Shown: positions 1 through 8,671 of the stretch, one piece after another
Numbering within the stretch: position 1 is the stretch's first letter
Layout of the letters: each line of letters starts with the position of its first letter
Assembly: GCA_003210655.1 (NCBI GenBank)
Contig: QCUQ01000001.1
Location: 98,868 to 162,867, forward strand
DNA: 64,000 nt
Direction: 5' to 3'
From: Prochlorococcus sp. AG-679-M10
GTDB taxonomy: Bacteria; Cyanobacteriota; Cyanobacteriia; PCC-6307; Cyanobiaceae
Program-made: the position numbers and the translations under genes
Notes under the pieces: model-generated
The model's database searches: none
Told to the model about the DNA's origin: nothing
The model's input: the letters and a program-made list of their open reading frames with translations, nothing else

Positions 1-38
1 AGGAAAGAAAAGTCTATTATCCAAAATAAATTTTATTT

Positions 39-60
39 AGCTCCTCTCAATTTTGGAGCT
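39..60. terminator. Small hairpin, possible terminator
   Basis: AGCTCC at 39-44 pairs with GGAGCT at 55-60 around a 10-base loop. No clear T run follows on either strand and the gene it would serve is outside the window. Weak call. Confidence 0.25.
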
Positions 61-347
61 TCATAAAACATTATTTTGAAGCTAAAAAATAATATTGAAA
101 CAGTTAGAAATGGTAAAATATATAGTATCAAATCAGATTTTAATAAGGGTGGAATGCTAGCAAAAATCAAATGCATGTAGTAAGTAGTAAATGACATAAC
201 TATTTTTTTATTTAATTTATTAATAGCAATTATTCACATTAATAAAAAGAGTATTTATTCTAGTTTTTAAGAATATAAATAAATAAAAATATTAAACTGA
301 TTTTAAATATTTCTTTAGGAGATTTAAAAAGATAGAATATTTATAAA

Positions 348-381
348 AAGAGTCAGCCTGTATCCCTACTAACTGACTCTT
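348..381 (-). terminator. Hairpin-family terminator (copy A)
   Basis: A perfect 9-bp stem (348-356 with 373-381) encloses a loop whose minus-strand reading contains TAGTAGGGATACAGG. On the minus strand the stem is followed by a T run. The stem and especially the loop recur downstream of hli genes at 14.4, 17.5 and 22.0 kb and in the sRNA candidate at 2.8 kb. No intact minus-strand gene lies just upstream here. Confidence 0.55.
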
Positions 382-406
382 AAGATAATATTAATGAAAA
401 TTCGTA

Positions 407-541
407 TTAAATGAGGTTTTCTCTTCTTAATAAATTAACTAATTCAAAATTATTTTCTAAATAATAAAGAGTAAGAATTAGGTTACTAAAAATAATAAAA
501 AAGAATATAAAAAAGCCTCTTAAAAATAATCTGGAAAATAT
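407..541 (-). pseudogene. Start-less membrane microprotein frame
   Basis: This is an open frame of 44 codons preceded directly by a stop and without ATG, GTG or TTG near its start. It would encode a hydrophobic helix followed by a charged tail (LENNFELVNLLRRENLI). It ends 26 bases before the family terminator at 348-381, the position that small membrane genes occupy in the hli units. It may be a gene that lost its start, or chance. Confidence 0.25.
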
Positions 542-902
542 TTATCTATATTTGTTTAACTCCCATAACAGTTCTTTTAATATTTATGATGGTTATTATT
601 TTATAAAAAATTAAAAAATTGCAATTTTTACATATACTATATCTTAAAAATTCTTTTAAATTTTTGACTTTAAATTATCAACGTCAACTCAAATCACAGC
701 TATATGTGATTTCATGATATGATTATAGTATCTCAGGTAGAGATAAGATTAATTAATATTGACTAAGCTAAAGAATTTCTAACGAAGATCCCTCGCAAGA
801 GTCAAAACTTATAGATAAATAAGTATTTTTAATCTTTTTAGAAGTTTAAACACCAAAACTTATATTCTTTATCAAGCCTGAACTAATTACGTAACAAATT
901 TA
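542..902. other. Gene-poor AT-rich stretch
   Basis: No ORF with a plausible start, tRNA or strong hairpin was seen. The end of this stretch must hold the promoter of the small gene at 903. Confidence 0.5.
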
Positions 903-1037
903 ATGAAAAAACTAAACAAAAAATATGCAGATCTATTGCATCAAGCTTCAATCGCAACTGGAAGAAAAGAAGCGGTTGGTTTATTGCATAAAGCGGCAAA
1001 ACTTCAAACTAAATTTGATGAGCAGTCTAAGCTTTAA
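903..1037 (+). CDS. Small conserved-type protein, 44 aa
   Basis: An ATG start gives a 44-residue basic, helical protein (begins MKKLNKKYADLLHQAS, ends with QTKFDEQSKL) containing two LLH(Q/K)A segments. It has no membrane span or signal peptide. Its amino-acid use looks like that of a real protein rather than random AT-rich reading. I do not recognise a family and its function is unknown. Confidence 0.5.
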   Translation: MKKLNKKYADLLHQASIATGRKEAVGLLHKAAKLQTKFDEQSKL

Positions 1038-1449
1038 ATAGTATTTGAAATTTTAATTTAAACTAAGGAGTACTTAACTCATTATTTAGGTCTTATCCAA
1101 CAAAATAATTATTGCAAAAATAATTTTAAATTTTTGAGAGAATATCAAGAGGATAATCACTTTTTAAATAATAAAATCTTAAAGATTATGCAAATAGATT
1201 GAATAGATAATGTCAAATGTATAAGAAGCTTATTCCATACTCACTATATATAGAATTGTTCTAAAGGTTAAGAAATAGACTAAAGCTATTTTGAGATATA
1301 ATTAAAAAATTATTTTCTTTTTATGGGTTGTCTTGAGTTGTCGATCATCATATTGATCTAATTAATTTCTTTTTAAAAGTCAAGAATTGAGTCTCTTTAT
1401 CTTACCTTTTTTCCTACATTTATTTGAGGTAACTTGATCAATAAATTTT
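1038..1449. other. No gene seen
   Basis: AT-rich sequence without a convincing ORF, RNA gene or strong terminator on either strand. Confidence 0.5.
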
Positions 1450-1590
1450 TTAAAATAAATTGATATATTCTTCCTCAACTTGAATAAATTCATCACTATA
1501 AATTTCTATTAATGATTTTAAAAGATCTATAAATGAAACTTTTCAATCTTCCATATAAGTATTCTTTTTAATTGAATTTAGGTTTGCCAT
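1450..1590 (-). pseudogene. Small frame broken by one TGA
   Basis: An ATG-initiated frame of 46 sense positions is interrupted at codon 16 by TGA, in a context (YMED-x-KVSFIDLL) where Trp would fit. The rest reads like a helical acidic protein (SLIEIYSDEFIQVEEEY). Its ATG overlaps the end of the next upstream broken frame, as in a small operon. It is most simply a decayed gene. Confidence 0.35.
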
Positions 1591-1871
1591 TTGACTTGAT
1601 GTTTATGATTAAATTTTTCATTGATACCAAAGATTTCTTTTATCTTATAGAGGTTACATGAACAAGTTAAATGTCGAACTTGCCAAATAATCTTTTGATG
1701 TCATTTGCAATAGAGAATTGAACCACAAATTATTTGACTTGAATCATCAAATTTTGAACAGGTTATAGATATATGACTACCTATTGATCAAGAATAAGTT
1801 GAATCTTCAATACATTCAAATTCTGCATTTAGCTTATGATATTTCTCAAATAAGGAAGGGGAATCTGTTAG
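1578..1871 (-). pseudogene. Cys/His-rich frame broken by two TGA codons
   Basis: About 98 codons are open except for two TGA triplets, each in a Trp-compatible context (TYS-x-SIGSHIS and LYCK-x-HQKIIWQV). The C-terminal half is rich in Cys, His and Trp (CGSILYC, WQVRHLTCSCNLY). TAA triplets close the frame further upstream and no start is evident. I read this as a decayed gene of unknown function, and chance openness in AT-rich DNA is possible. Confidence 0.3.
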
Positions 1872-2060
1872 TTATTGACCATGACTTTATGGTACGTTCA
1901 TACTATTATTTATAACCTCTCATCAGCAAGAAGTTAGTAACTGAAGGGCAATCCTCAAGGAGCACCACAACTATTAAAAAAATAGAGGCGCAAGGTATTT
2001 ACAAAACAGTAATGTGACATAAATGTAGATTAATGGCCTTGACTATGAATACATTGGGCA

Positions 2061-2094
2061 ATATATTTACAAAAGTAAATATATGTGTTATATT
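2061..2094 (+). promoter_or_regulatory. hli promoter with inverted-repeat operator
   Basis: A perfect 10-bp inverted repeat (ATATATTTAC, four A, GTAAATATAT; 2061-2084) lies just upstream of a -10-like TATATT (2089-2094), 28 bases before the hli start at 2122. The surrounding GTTATATT recurs upstream of the hli genes at 8.8 and 15.4 kb. The regulator is unknown. Confidence 0.45.
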
Positions 2095-2121
2095 TATTAA
2101 TATAAATTACTTATTAAAAAA

Positions 2122-2229
2122 ATGACTCCTGAAGCAGAACGTTTTAACGGTTGGGCAGCAATGTTAGGTTTCGTAGCAGCTGTTGGTGCTTACGTAACAA
2201 CTGGACAAATCATTCCTGGTTGGTTCTAA
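2122..2229 (+). CDS. hli: High-light-inducible protein, 35 aa
   Basis: This is a single-helix Hli/small CAB-like protein, a thylakoid protein thought to bind chlorophyll and protect photosystems under high light and other stress. The sequence starts MTPEAERFNG and ends TTGQIIPGWF, the C-terminal signature of the multicopy Hli class also carried by cyanophages. Glu6 and Asn9 of the ExxNGR motif are present, but the usual Arg is Trp11. Its stop overlaps the next hli start (TAATG), so translation is probably coupled. The TATATT promoter lies just upstream. Confidence 0.9.
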   Translation: MTPEAERFNGWAAMLGFVAAVGAYVTTGQIIPGWF

Positions 2230-2369
2230 TGATCAACAACGAAACAAAGTTGGTAGAAAAAGAAAAAATTGTGGCTGAGAAGCTTAACGGTAGATTTGCC
2301 ATGTTGGGTTTCGTTGCATTAGTAGGAGCTTATTTAACTACGGGTCAAATTATTCCTGGATTTATCTAA
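2229..2369 (+). CDS. hli: High-light-inducible protein, 46 aa
   Basis: This is the second gene of an hli pair, starting at the ATG inside the upstream TAATG. A charged N-terminal tail (about 17 residues) precedes a complete chlorophyll-binding motif EKLNGRFAM and one membrane helix ending TTGQIIPGFI. A frame-open ATG further upstream, at 2151, is inside the first gene and was not used. It is almost identical in its core to the hli genes at 14.9 and 17.6 kb, indicating recent duplication. Confidence 0.92.
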   Translation: MINNETKLVEKEKIVAEKLNGRFAMLGFVALVGAYLTTGQIIPGFI

Positions 2370-2389
2370 AGATTTCTAAAATACTTTTT

Positions 2390-2421
2390 AAACCAGTTTG
2401 TTCACTACAATCTGGTTTTTT
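2390..2421 (+). terminator. Intrinsic terminator of the hli pair
   Basis: AAACCAG (2390-2396) pairs with CTGGTTT (2412-2418), and the right arm runs into a T tract. It lies 20 bases after the second hli stop. Confidence 0.8.
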
Positions 2422-2788
2422 AATGTTTTTTTATCTTTTTTAATTCCTTTACCTATGATCCCTTTCAATTATCTAAATTAAGGAAGTTAAAAAATAATTT
2501 TTTTATTACAAAAAAACATTAGTGTTAAATATAAAAAGAAGTATAAACCCTAAGTAAAATTTTAAAAAATTAGCGTTTAGAGCAATTGATTCTCAAACTC
2601 TTTTACTTATACATGTAATTTTTGCAAGATACATGTTCGTAATTTTAAAAACTTTCAATTCTTAAATATCAAAAGCCTTCGAAACCATACAGACCACCTG
2701 AGACTCTAAAATAGGTCAATTAAATCAGCCTTATGCAAAGCATAAATCGACTTAAGTATTTATACTCACACTAAGTAATTCTACTTAC
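2422..2788. other. No gene seen
   Basis: AT-rich spacer between the hli terminator and the small-RNA promoter. No ORF with a credible start was found. Confidence 0.5.
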
Positions 2789-2900
2789 TATAATATAAAT
2801 AAGCATGTAGGAATTGCTTAGCTTGTTAAGGTCAGTCAATCTGAATTTAACTTAATCGTCATGAGAGTTTGCTAGTAGGGATGCGAGCAAGCTCTTTTTA
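2789..2900 (+). ncRNA. Candidate small RNA with two GTAGGRAT hairpins
   Basis: A TATAAT box (2789-2794) predicts a start near 2801. The predicted RNA of about 100 nt begins with a hairpin (AAGCA / TGCTT, loop TGTAGGAAT) and ends with a 9-bp hairpin (2864-2872 with 2888-2896, one G-T pair; loop TAGTAGGGATGCGA) followed by five T. The 3' hairpin and the TCGTCATGAGAG just before it belong to the same family as the hli-operon terminators at 14.4, 17.5 and 22.0 kb. No ORF fits inside. Confidence 0.6.
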
Positions 2901-3106
2901 ATCTTTTATTAACAAATAATTCAGTCTAAAAATAAAAAATTAAAAGTTCTTTTTATTTGAAATAATAAATAACTATTAGATAAGACATTGATTAGAACAT
3001 AAAAGAGTTAAGGAATAAGACCTAATATCTAACGATATAATTTTTTCGAAACTTACCTGTCAAAATAAAATAATCTTGCTAAAAAAGGACAGAGATTAAA
3101 TTTAAA

Positions 3107-3208
3107 ATGTCCTTAGATTTCATACTTATTCCTTTTTGTATAATTGCTATTTTATGGCTTTTTAATCGAGAGAACAAAATCTACCGCAATAATAAAAAAG
3201 CCCGATAA
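3107..3208 (+). CDS. Single-span membrane microprotein, 33 aa
   Basis: The ATG frame encodes MSLDFILIPFCIIAILWLF followed by a basic tail rich in Lys, Arg and Asn. One helix with a positive cytoplasmic end is the plan of many thylakoid microproteins. The Shine-Dalgarno is weak. The family is not recognised. Confidence 0.45.
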   Translation: MSLDFILIPFCIIAILWLFNRENKIYRNNKKAR

Positions 3209-3321
3209 GAATAAAATATAAAATCCAAAAATTTAAGCTTGATTTTAAATTTTGCTGTAATTATCTTGAAAAATTTTATTTATTTTTCCACATTTTATGA
3301 AAATTGAATTCCTAAAAAAAT

Positions 3322-3441
3322 TTAAGAATTCAATTTATTAATAACTAATTTATCCCAATAAACTTTTGAACGATTTATTTGTTCTAATTTTTGTTTGCAA
3401 TGAATACAATTGCAATTTCTTGCCAATGTTTTGGAAGTCAT
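3322..3441 (-). CDS. Small CxCxxC protein, 39 aa
   Basis: The ATG frame encodes a basic soluble microprotein with a possible metal-binding knot near its N terminus (ARNCNCIHCKQKL, Cys10, Cys12, Cys15). The tail carries WDKLVINKLNS. A 9-bp inverted repeat (3303-3311 with 3326-3334) overlaps its stop. The opposite strand has only a 26-codon frame, judged a shadow. Function unknown. Confidence 0.5.
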   Translation of the reverse strand: MTSKTLARNCNCIHCKQKLEQINRSKVYWDKLVINKLNS

Positions 3442-3765
3442 TACTTAGTTTTTCTTAATAAAAACAAATATCTAAGTTAATTGCAATAGACATCATCGTA
3501 TCCTGTAAATTTTTAAGAAAAGAGTTTTAAGAATTCAATTTTCTTACTTCATAAATAAATTTGTTTACACTTTTCTCTACAACGTTAAAAATTATTAGGA
3601 TTAATAAGTTTTAATTAATCAAATGACATTACCCTCGACTCAAATTAAAATTTGATTACTTCTTATAAGAGCTAAATAATTAATCACTTTTGAACTGAAA
3701 TTTAATTACATACAAAAATTATTCATATCTCACACTTAATAGAATAAAAATCTGCTAATAGCAGT
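3442..3765. other. No gene seen
   Basis: AT-rich spacer. The frame of the next gene is closed by a stop at 3745, so that gene cannot extend far upstream. Confidence 0.5.
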
Positions 3766-4014
3766 TTGTATCTTGGAATTACTAGCCAAGCCAAAGAGGA
3801 AATTGAAATTTATAATTACTATTATCAAACTAAAAAAATGAAAAAACCAAATAAAATGATAAACGAAAAAAATTGCGAGATTTGTAAGAAGTCAGGCGAA
3901 ATTCATTTTCGAGTTAAATCTGTTAATTACACAAAATGGATTTTCTGCTGTAATAAATGCTGGAATATTGTTTCAAAAGAAGAAAATTCTTATGGAGGGA
4001 CTAGAAAGTCATGA
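3766..4014 (+). CDS. Zinc-ribbon-like small protein, 82 aa (start uncertain)
   Basis: From TTG 3766 the product has an N-terminal segment (EEIEIYNYYYQTKK) and a C-terminal four-Cys part, CEICKKSGEIHFRVKS then FCCNKCW, ending YGGTRKS. The two CxxC pairs suggest a zinc ribbon. The N-terminal segment matches EEINLYNYYKKHAK of the separate 46-aa protein at 18794, so this may be a fusion or a 5'-truncated copy. If only the ribbon is expressed, ATG 3838 gives 58 aa. Function unknown. Confidence 0.6.
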   Translation: MYLGITSQAKEEIEIYNYYYQTKKMKKPNKMINEKNCEICKKSGEIHFRVKSVNYTKWIFCCNKCWNIVSKEENSYGGTRKS

Positions 4015-4329
4015 TTAAATATAAAGGGAAAAAGTTATAGACAAATATCCTAAAATAATAAGAAATAAATTTGATTATTATATGGCTAATTTTTTTTCTA
4101 AAGAGATAGAGAGCCAATATAATCTAGTAAAAATACTTTTGACTGATAAAATTAAATATTTATAGGCTCTAAAAGCAATTAAGAAATATTTATATATATG
4201 CCAATAGAATTAAAGAAAAAACCTGAAAAGGAAACTATTTATTTGTAGAGAGAAAAAAGTAAAGATGGTCTCAATATAATTAGTATTTTATAATCTAAAA
4301 AACCATTGTAAAATTTAATCAAATTTCTT
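4015..4329 (+). other. Spacer with possible gene debris
   Basis: Only very short frames occur, for example 27 codons from ATG 4082 and 16 codons beginning MPIELKKKPEKETIYL near 4200. Each looks like the start of a small protein cut by a stop. Nothing longer is supported. Confidence 0.3.
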
Positions 4330-5532
4330 TTGCAAATTTCAACCCGATCAACTATTAAAAAACTTATCCGTCAAGTTTCTTTGCCTTGGAAGTCTCTCCC
4401 ATTAATGGATAGATGGTTAATAGCGCAAATATTACCTCCAATGTTATTTGCCATCTCTGCTTTTACCGTTATTTCATTATCAGTTGGAGTAATGTTTGAT
4501 CTAATAAGAAAAATAGTTGAATTTGGATTACCTTTATTTTTAGCTATAAAAGTTCTTTTTTATAGCCTTCCAAGTTTTCTAGTTTTATCGTTCCCAATGG
4601 CAGTTTTATTGTCTACATTATTAGCTTATGGGAAATTATCAGCCAATTCCGAATTATTAGCATTGAAATCTTTAGGGATAAAAACTTCAAGAATTATTGC
4701 TCCTGCTATTGCAGTTTCTATATTCATGACAGGCTTAACTTTTTATTTCAACGATAAGTTGGTACCTGCTAGTAATAAGTTAGCAGAATCTACTTTAAGA
4801 GCTGGTATTGGAAGTTCTTTTAGTAGTGAAAAAGGGAAGGATAATATTATGTTCTCTAGATATGGTTCAAGAATAGAATTGGCAACAAATAAGCCCACAA
4901 AGACTAATACATTCCTCACACATATTTTCTATGCATCGTGGTTCGAAAATAACATTATGCAGGGAGTTACAGTTTTAGATTTTTCGAGACAAAATATACA
5001 GCAAATTTTAAAAGCAAAAACTGCGATATTTGATAAGAAAAACTCCTCCTGGATATTTTCAGATGGGAGTATTGTTTCTATTGACCAAGCCGGGCAAACT
5101 ACTAATATTCAATTTGAAAAATATAGTTATCCATTTGTCGAAGGGCCTTTAGATTTAGCAAGAGTCCCAAAAGATGCGACCGAAATGTCTCTTAAGCAAG
5201 CATTAGAAGCTGAGCGAATATATAAAGAGACAGGAAACCTAAAAGAAATAAGAAGAATTCAAGTTCGCATCCAAGAAAAATTTACTTTACCTTTCGCATG
5301 CTTAGTATTTGGATTAATTGGTAGTAGTCTAGGATCTAAGTCTAATTTGAGATCTTCCAAAAGTCAGGGATTTGGATTAAGCGTTATTCTTATACTAATT
5401 TATTATGTAATGTCGTTTGTATTCAGTTCATTTGGAGTAAAAGGATTATTAAGTCCAATAATTGCAGCTTGGCTACCTGTTGTAATTTCTATGAGTGGTG
5501 GAATTTATTTCCTAAGAAAATCTAGTTTATAA
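4330..5532 (+). CDS. LptF/LptG (YjgP/YjgQ) family permease
   Basis: This is an inner-membrane permease of the LPS-export type (LptF/G family), 400 aa from TTG 4330. Hydrophobic helices lie at about 33-130 and 320-395 with a large polar, beta-rich periplasmic region between, the standard architecture. Cyanobacterial homologues start nearer LPLMDRWLIAQILPPML, so ATG 4405 (residue 26) is a possible alternative start. Such proteins pair with LptB ATPase in moving lipopolysaccharide to the outer membrane. No partner gene is adjacent. Confidence 0.85.
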   Translation: MQISTRSTIKKLIRQVSLPWKSLPLMDRWLIAQILPPMLFAISAFTVISLSVGVMFDLIRKIVEFGLPLFLAIKVLFYSLPSFLVLSFPMAVLLSTLLAYGKLSANSELLALKSLGIKTSRIIAPAIAVSIFMTGLTFYFNDKLVPASNKLAESTLRAGIGSSFSSEKGKDNIMFSRYGSRIELATNKPTKTNTFLTHIFYASWFENNIMQGVTVLDFSRQNIQQILKAKTAIFDKKNSSWIFSDGSIVSIDQAGQTTNIQFEKYSYPFVEGPLDLARVPKDATEMSLKQALEAERIYKETGNLKEIRRIQVRIQEKFTLPFACLVFGLIGSSLGSKSNLRSSKSQGFGLSVILILIYYVMSFVFSSFGVKGLLSPIIAAWLPVVISMSGGIYFLRKSSL

Positions 5533-5588
5533 ATTTTGATTAATTGACAGCTAACGTAAAATAATATTTATTTAGTATTTTATTTTCT

Positions 5589-5873
5589 ATGACTATTGAA
5601 ACTACTGTTTTCACCTTTCAAATTTCAAACACGTTTGAAGAGTGGGTTAAAATTTTCGATAGTCCAGAGATAGCTGAATTTCATAAAAATGTAGGATTAT
5701 CCCCTCTCTATAGAGGAAAAGGTTTAACAGATCCTAAAGAAGTTATTGTTATTCATCAAGCCGAAGAAGGAGTCGCCAAACATATATTTTCTGATCCCCA
5801 AACAATAAAGAATATTGAAGCTGGAGGTCATATTTATAGCACAACAAAAATCACAAGTTGGTTATCAGATTGA
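5589..5873 (+). CDS. DUF3764-like small protein
   Basis: A 94-aa soluble protein beginning MTIETTVFTFQISNTFEEWVKIF, with a central LYRGKGLTDPKEVIVIHQAE and ending ITSWLSD. The pattern is that of the DUF3764 proteins common in marine picocyanobacteria and resembles small ferredoxin-fold dimers. Function is unknown. It follows the permease by 56 bases on the same strand. Confidence 0.75.
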   Translation: MTIETTVFTFQISNTFEEWVKIFDSPEIAEFHKNVGLSPLYRGKGLTDPKEVIVIHQAEEGVAKHIFSDPQTIKNIEAGGHIYSTTKITSWLSD

Positions 5874-6060
5874 ATGAATCACTAGATATATAAAAGATTA
5901 CTTTCTCAGGGATGGAGGAAAACTAAACCAGTTTGGTCATAAAAATTATTTACATCAACTTTGCAAAAGATTTAAAGACAGAATTTAAAGAAGTAATACA
6001 TAAAAAAACTCGCACATTTGTAACTTAAATTTTAGTATTAGTTAATTAGTTTTTAAAAGT

Positions 6061-6261
6061 ATGGGTGAAGCAAAAAGAAGGGAAGTATTAGGTATCCCTC
6101 CAAGAAAAAAAATAATGGATATTAAAAAATCAGATAGGTATGTCTCCTGGCTTCCTATTACCAAAACAAGAATAAAAAAATATCCTTATATGGGTGTAGC
6201 AACAATGGCCTTAGGTGCAATTATATTCTTAGTAAGTGGTGGATTTAACACTATTAGTTAA
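6061..6261 (+). CDS. DUF2839-like membrane protein, 66 aa
   Basis: The product starts MGEAKRREVLGIPPRKK, has a middle WLPITKTRIKKY and one C-terminal helix (GVATMALGAIIFLVSGG). This matches my memory of the cyanobacterial DUF2839 family, which shares the MGEAKRR start and WLPITK motif. Thylakoid or plasma membrane location is inferred. Function unknown. Confidence 0.75.
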   Translation: MGEAKRREVLGIPPRKKIMDIKKSDRYVSWLPITKTRIKKYPYMGVATMALGAIIFLVSGGFNTIS

Positions 6262-6307
6262 TAATTTTAGTTATTGTTTTTGAAAGCTTTTATTCACATA
6301 TTTAAAT

Positions 6308-6888
6308 TTACTTTTTATCAATTCTCATATATCCAAACCAATCTGGAACATTTGTTCCTTCTAAATTATTATCATTAGGTATTAATTCTATTTCCCAATT
6401 ATTTATAGTTTTTATAACCTCACATTCGTCTACCTCAGAAAAGTTTTTAACAGTATAAATATCATCTATATGTTTTTTTTGGAGTCAATTAGCCATTTTG
6501 ATTTAGCTATATTTTTGGCCTCTGAAGGACTAGAGGCTACAACGAAACCAGATTCATGTTTTTCTTGCATAGAGCTTGGACAATATCCTCCAAGATTTAC
6601 AAACCATAATTTTTTATTGGGGAATTTCTCTTTTTTTTAAATCTTATTTTTTGGTTCATTATTCTCTTTTTTTCTAAGATTTATTTTATAACCATCAATT
6701 GATTCAATTTTTTTATAACTATCAATATGTAATCCACTATAAGTTCCAAACCAATCATTTCTTAATTGATCAAAAGTATCCTCAATTTTTGAACCTATAA
6801 CCCAACTGACGTCATGCAGTTCGATATTTGCTTTAGGAGATCTACCTCCAACCACAACTAAAAAAAGAAATTTTTCATGAGGTTCCAT
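6308..6888 (-). pseudogene. DUF1543-domain gene, broken by a stop and a frameshift
   Basis: The 5' part (6888-6637) encodes MEPHEKFLFLVVVGGRSPKA and HIDSYKKIESIDGYKINL, typical of DUF1543. An in-frame TAA at 6637-6639 is followed in the same frame by FPNKKLWFVNLGGYCPSSMQ and WLIDSKK. A missing base in a T8 tract (6473-6480 on the plus strand) then shifts the frame to NNWEIELIPNDNN and PDWFGYMRIDKK, ending at 6308. The total is 3n+2 long, consistent with one lost base. Decay or sequencing error in the tract are both possible, but the TAA is a separate lesion. Confidence 0.75.
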
Positions 6889-6983
6889 TTTTTTATCTTA
6901 AATAGAAAGCTAACAAAAATAAAGGGTTATCTGAAAGATATGATAAAAGAATTATTTACAATACATCAATACTAATAGTTGTT

Positions 6984-7616
6984 ATGGAACTAATTGGGAG
7001 ATATAAAAATTCAGGATTTGAAGCAGTAGCTGATGGTGTGATTTCTTTCTTTGATCGCCGCAAAGACTTACATACTAATGGAATTACTTTTGGACAAAGC
7101 ACCTCTTTGAATTCTGATCCATATAAAGTTTCAACTGATATTAGTCTTGTATCAATAGACAGATCAGATCCAGAAGCCTTTGCAATCTCTGAAGTTATAA
7201 TTAGAGGAGTTAATGCAGGACTAAAAAAATATCTTGAGGATCACCCACTAATAAAAGAATGCTGCCCAGAAAAAACTTTATTTGTTAACCCAATATTTAA
7301 TTTACAACGTTATGCACCAGGAGAGGGATTTAAGAAATGGCACTGTGATTGGACTATTAGTAATGAAGCTACAGAGCCTGCAAATAGAGTCTTAGCTTGG
7401 ATTCTTTATTGTAATGATATTAATTCTGGTGGAACTGAATTTCATTGGCAGAATCATCATGAAATTGCTGAGAAGGGGAAACTTATTATTTTCCCAGCAG
7501 GTATATCTCATATTCATCGTGGAAGAGTGAATAATGAAGATTTTAAAACTATTGCAACTGGTTGGATTAATGCTGGCAAACTTGAAGACTATATTTCACG
7601 CTTAGCTAACTCCTAA
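6984..7616 (+). CDS. 2OG-Fe(II) oxygenase
   Basis: A 210-aa 2-oxoglutarate/iron(II)-dependent dioxygenase of the prolyl-4-hydroxylase-like group. The iron ligands are visible as H120-x-D122 in KKWHCDWT and a distal His in FPAGISHIHRG (H176 or H178), with the following Arg and the ATGW strand. The length covers the whole double-stranded beta-helix. The substrate cannot be deduced: protein hydroxylation or small-molecule oxidation are options. The gene stands alone and diverges from the broken DUF1543 gene. Confidence 0.85.
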   Translation: MELIGRYKNSGFEAVADGVISFFDRRKDLHTNGITFGQSTSLNSDPYKVSTDISLVSIDRSDPEAFAISEVIIRGVNAGLKKYLEDHPLIKECCPEKTLFVNPIFNLQRYAPGEGFKKWHCDWTISNEATEPANRVLAWILYCNDINSGGTEFHWQNHHEIAEKGKLIIFPAGISHIHRGRVNNEDFKTIATGWINAGKLEDYISRLANS

Positions 7617-7727
7617 AATATTAAATATTTATTTATTAGACAAAAAAATTTTTTTCTTATCTTTTAATGCTCGATAAGTTTCCCTAGCATTGAATTAATA
7701 TAAAATAAATTACTATAAAATATTTGT

Positions 7728-7871
7728 TTAGTTAAACCAACCTTTTTTCTTGGCTTTAACTTCAGGAACTGTTGTTTTAATTGATTTCTCATCTGTTCTA
7801 CCTTTTATAATCATTAAAGGAACAATTCCCCACAACCCGAAAAACAATATCCAGAATACATAAAAGTTCAT
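7728..7871 (-). CDS. Single-span membrane protein, 47 aa
   Basis: ATG start. An N-terminal helix (NFYVFWILFFGLWGIVPLM) is followed by a basic tail ending KAKKKGWFN. It is a small membrane protein of the kind frequent in this genome region. Function unknown. Confidence 0.55.
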   Translation of the reverse strand: MNFYVFWILFFGLWGIVPLMIIKGRTDEKSIKTTVPEVKAKKKGWFN

Positions 7872-8066
7872 AGTTAAAAATCAAAATTTTTTATATTTTA
7901 AATATATTTTCTGTTTGTCTGTGGCTTTCTTTTTATACTTCTCTTTGGGATGTATAATCCGCTTCAGTTGATTATTTTAAGCTTAAAATTTGAGACAATA
8001 TCTCAATACAAATAGAACAGCTAAAATAATAAATCTAAAGGTGATAATTTTAGATTAATAATTATC

Positions 8067-8252
8067 TCAAAATTTTTGTTGGATTCTTACTACAGAACGT
8101 GGATGATCATGGATATAAGAATTAAATTCTCTGGCAAGCATTAGGCAGTCATATGCATCACGAGCATAGAATCCTAGTTGATATGTGTTGTTTAATGAAT
8201 CTTTATAACTCAAAACATATTTTTTACATGATTTAATAGGTGTTGAAGGCAT
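8067..8252 (-). CDS. Small hypothetical protein, 61 aa
   Basis: A soluble basic protein beginning MPSTPIKSCKKYVLSYKDSL, with YQLGFYARDAYDCLMLAREF in the middle and ending RSVVRIQQKF. Composition and the aromatic/charged pattern look like a folded mini-domain. The family is not recognised. Confidence 0.6.
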   Translation of the reverse strand: MPSTPIKSCKKYVLSYKDSLNNTYQLGFYARDAYDCLMLAREFNSYIHDHPRSVVRIQQKF

Positions 8253-8617
8253 TTGATTACTAACTACTACTATTATGTTCTAACTAAGGTATCGTAAATT
8301 CTGTTTTTAAGTTTTGTACGGTTTGAGGAACATCGATATACGGATAAAGGATCAACAATTGAATCTATTAGTGGTTAATATTTCAAATTATGTTTAAAGC
8401 TAACAATAGAATTATTCACTCTCCTTTATAAATTTCCAAAAAGGACATATTCATATTTATTTTTTTAAATTTATTTAATACCCAATAATTAATTTTTACC
8501 CACTTTATATTAATTAATCTATTTAATAAATTTCAAAGATAAATAATGAATTTAGTTTGATTATTTTTAAAGATAATTATATCCAAAATTTACCCATAAT
8601 TTTTCAATAAATTTAGA
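8253..8617. other. No gene seen
   Basis: AT-rich spacer between the 61-aa gene and the hli terminator. No convincing ORF or strong hairpin was found. Confidence 0.5.
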
Positions 8618-8644
8618 AACAAAAAAGGGGCTTTATGAGCCCCC
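8618..8644 (-). terminator. Terminator of the 8.7-kb hli gene
   Basis: GGGGCT (8627-8632) pairs with AGCCCC (8638-8643). On the minus strand the stem is followed by a run of T (complement of the A tract at 8618-8626). It lies 28 bases downstream of the hli stop and is not of the GTAGGRAT loop family. Confidence 0.85.
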
Positions 8645-8671
8645 ATTATTTTTTCTAAAAGTAATGTTTTA

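Noticed and set aside
1450..1871. Alternative genetic code (TGA as Trp)
   Set aside because: Intact genes in the window use TGG for Trp and TGA as stop; decay explains the TGA triplets.
2151..2369. Single 72-aa ORF across the hli pair
   Set aside because: It starts inside the first hli in another frame; the two-gene reading with a TAATG overlap keeps both Hli motifs.
3400..3480. Plus-strand 26-aa ORF
   Set aside because: Overlaps the more convincing minus-strand CxCxxC gene and has no ribosome site.
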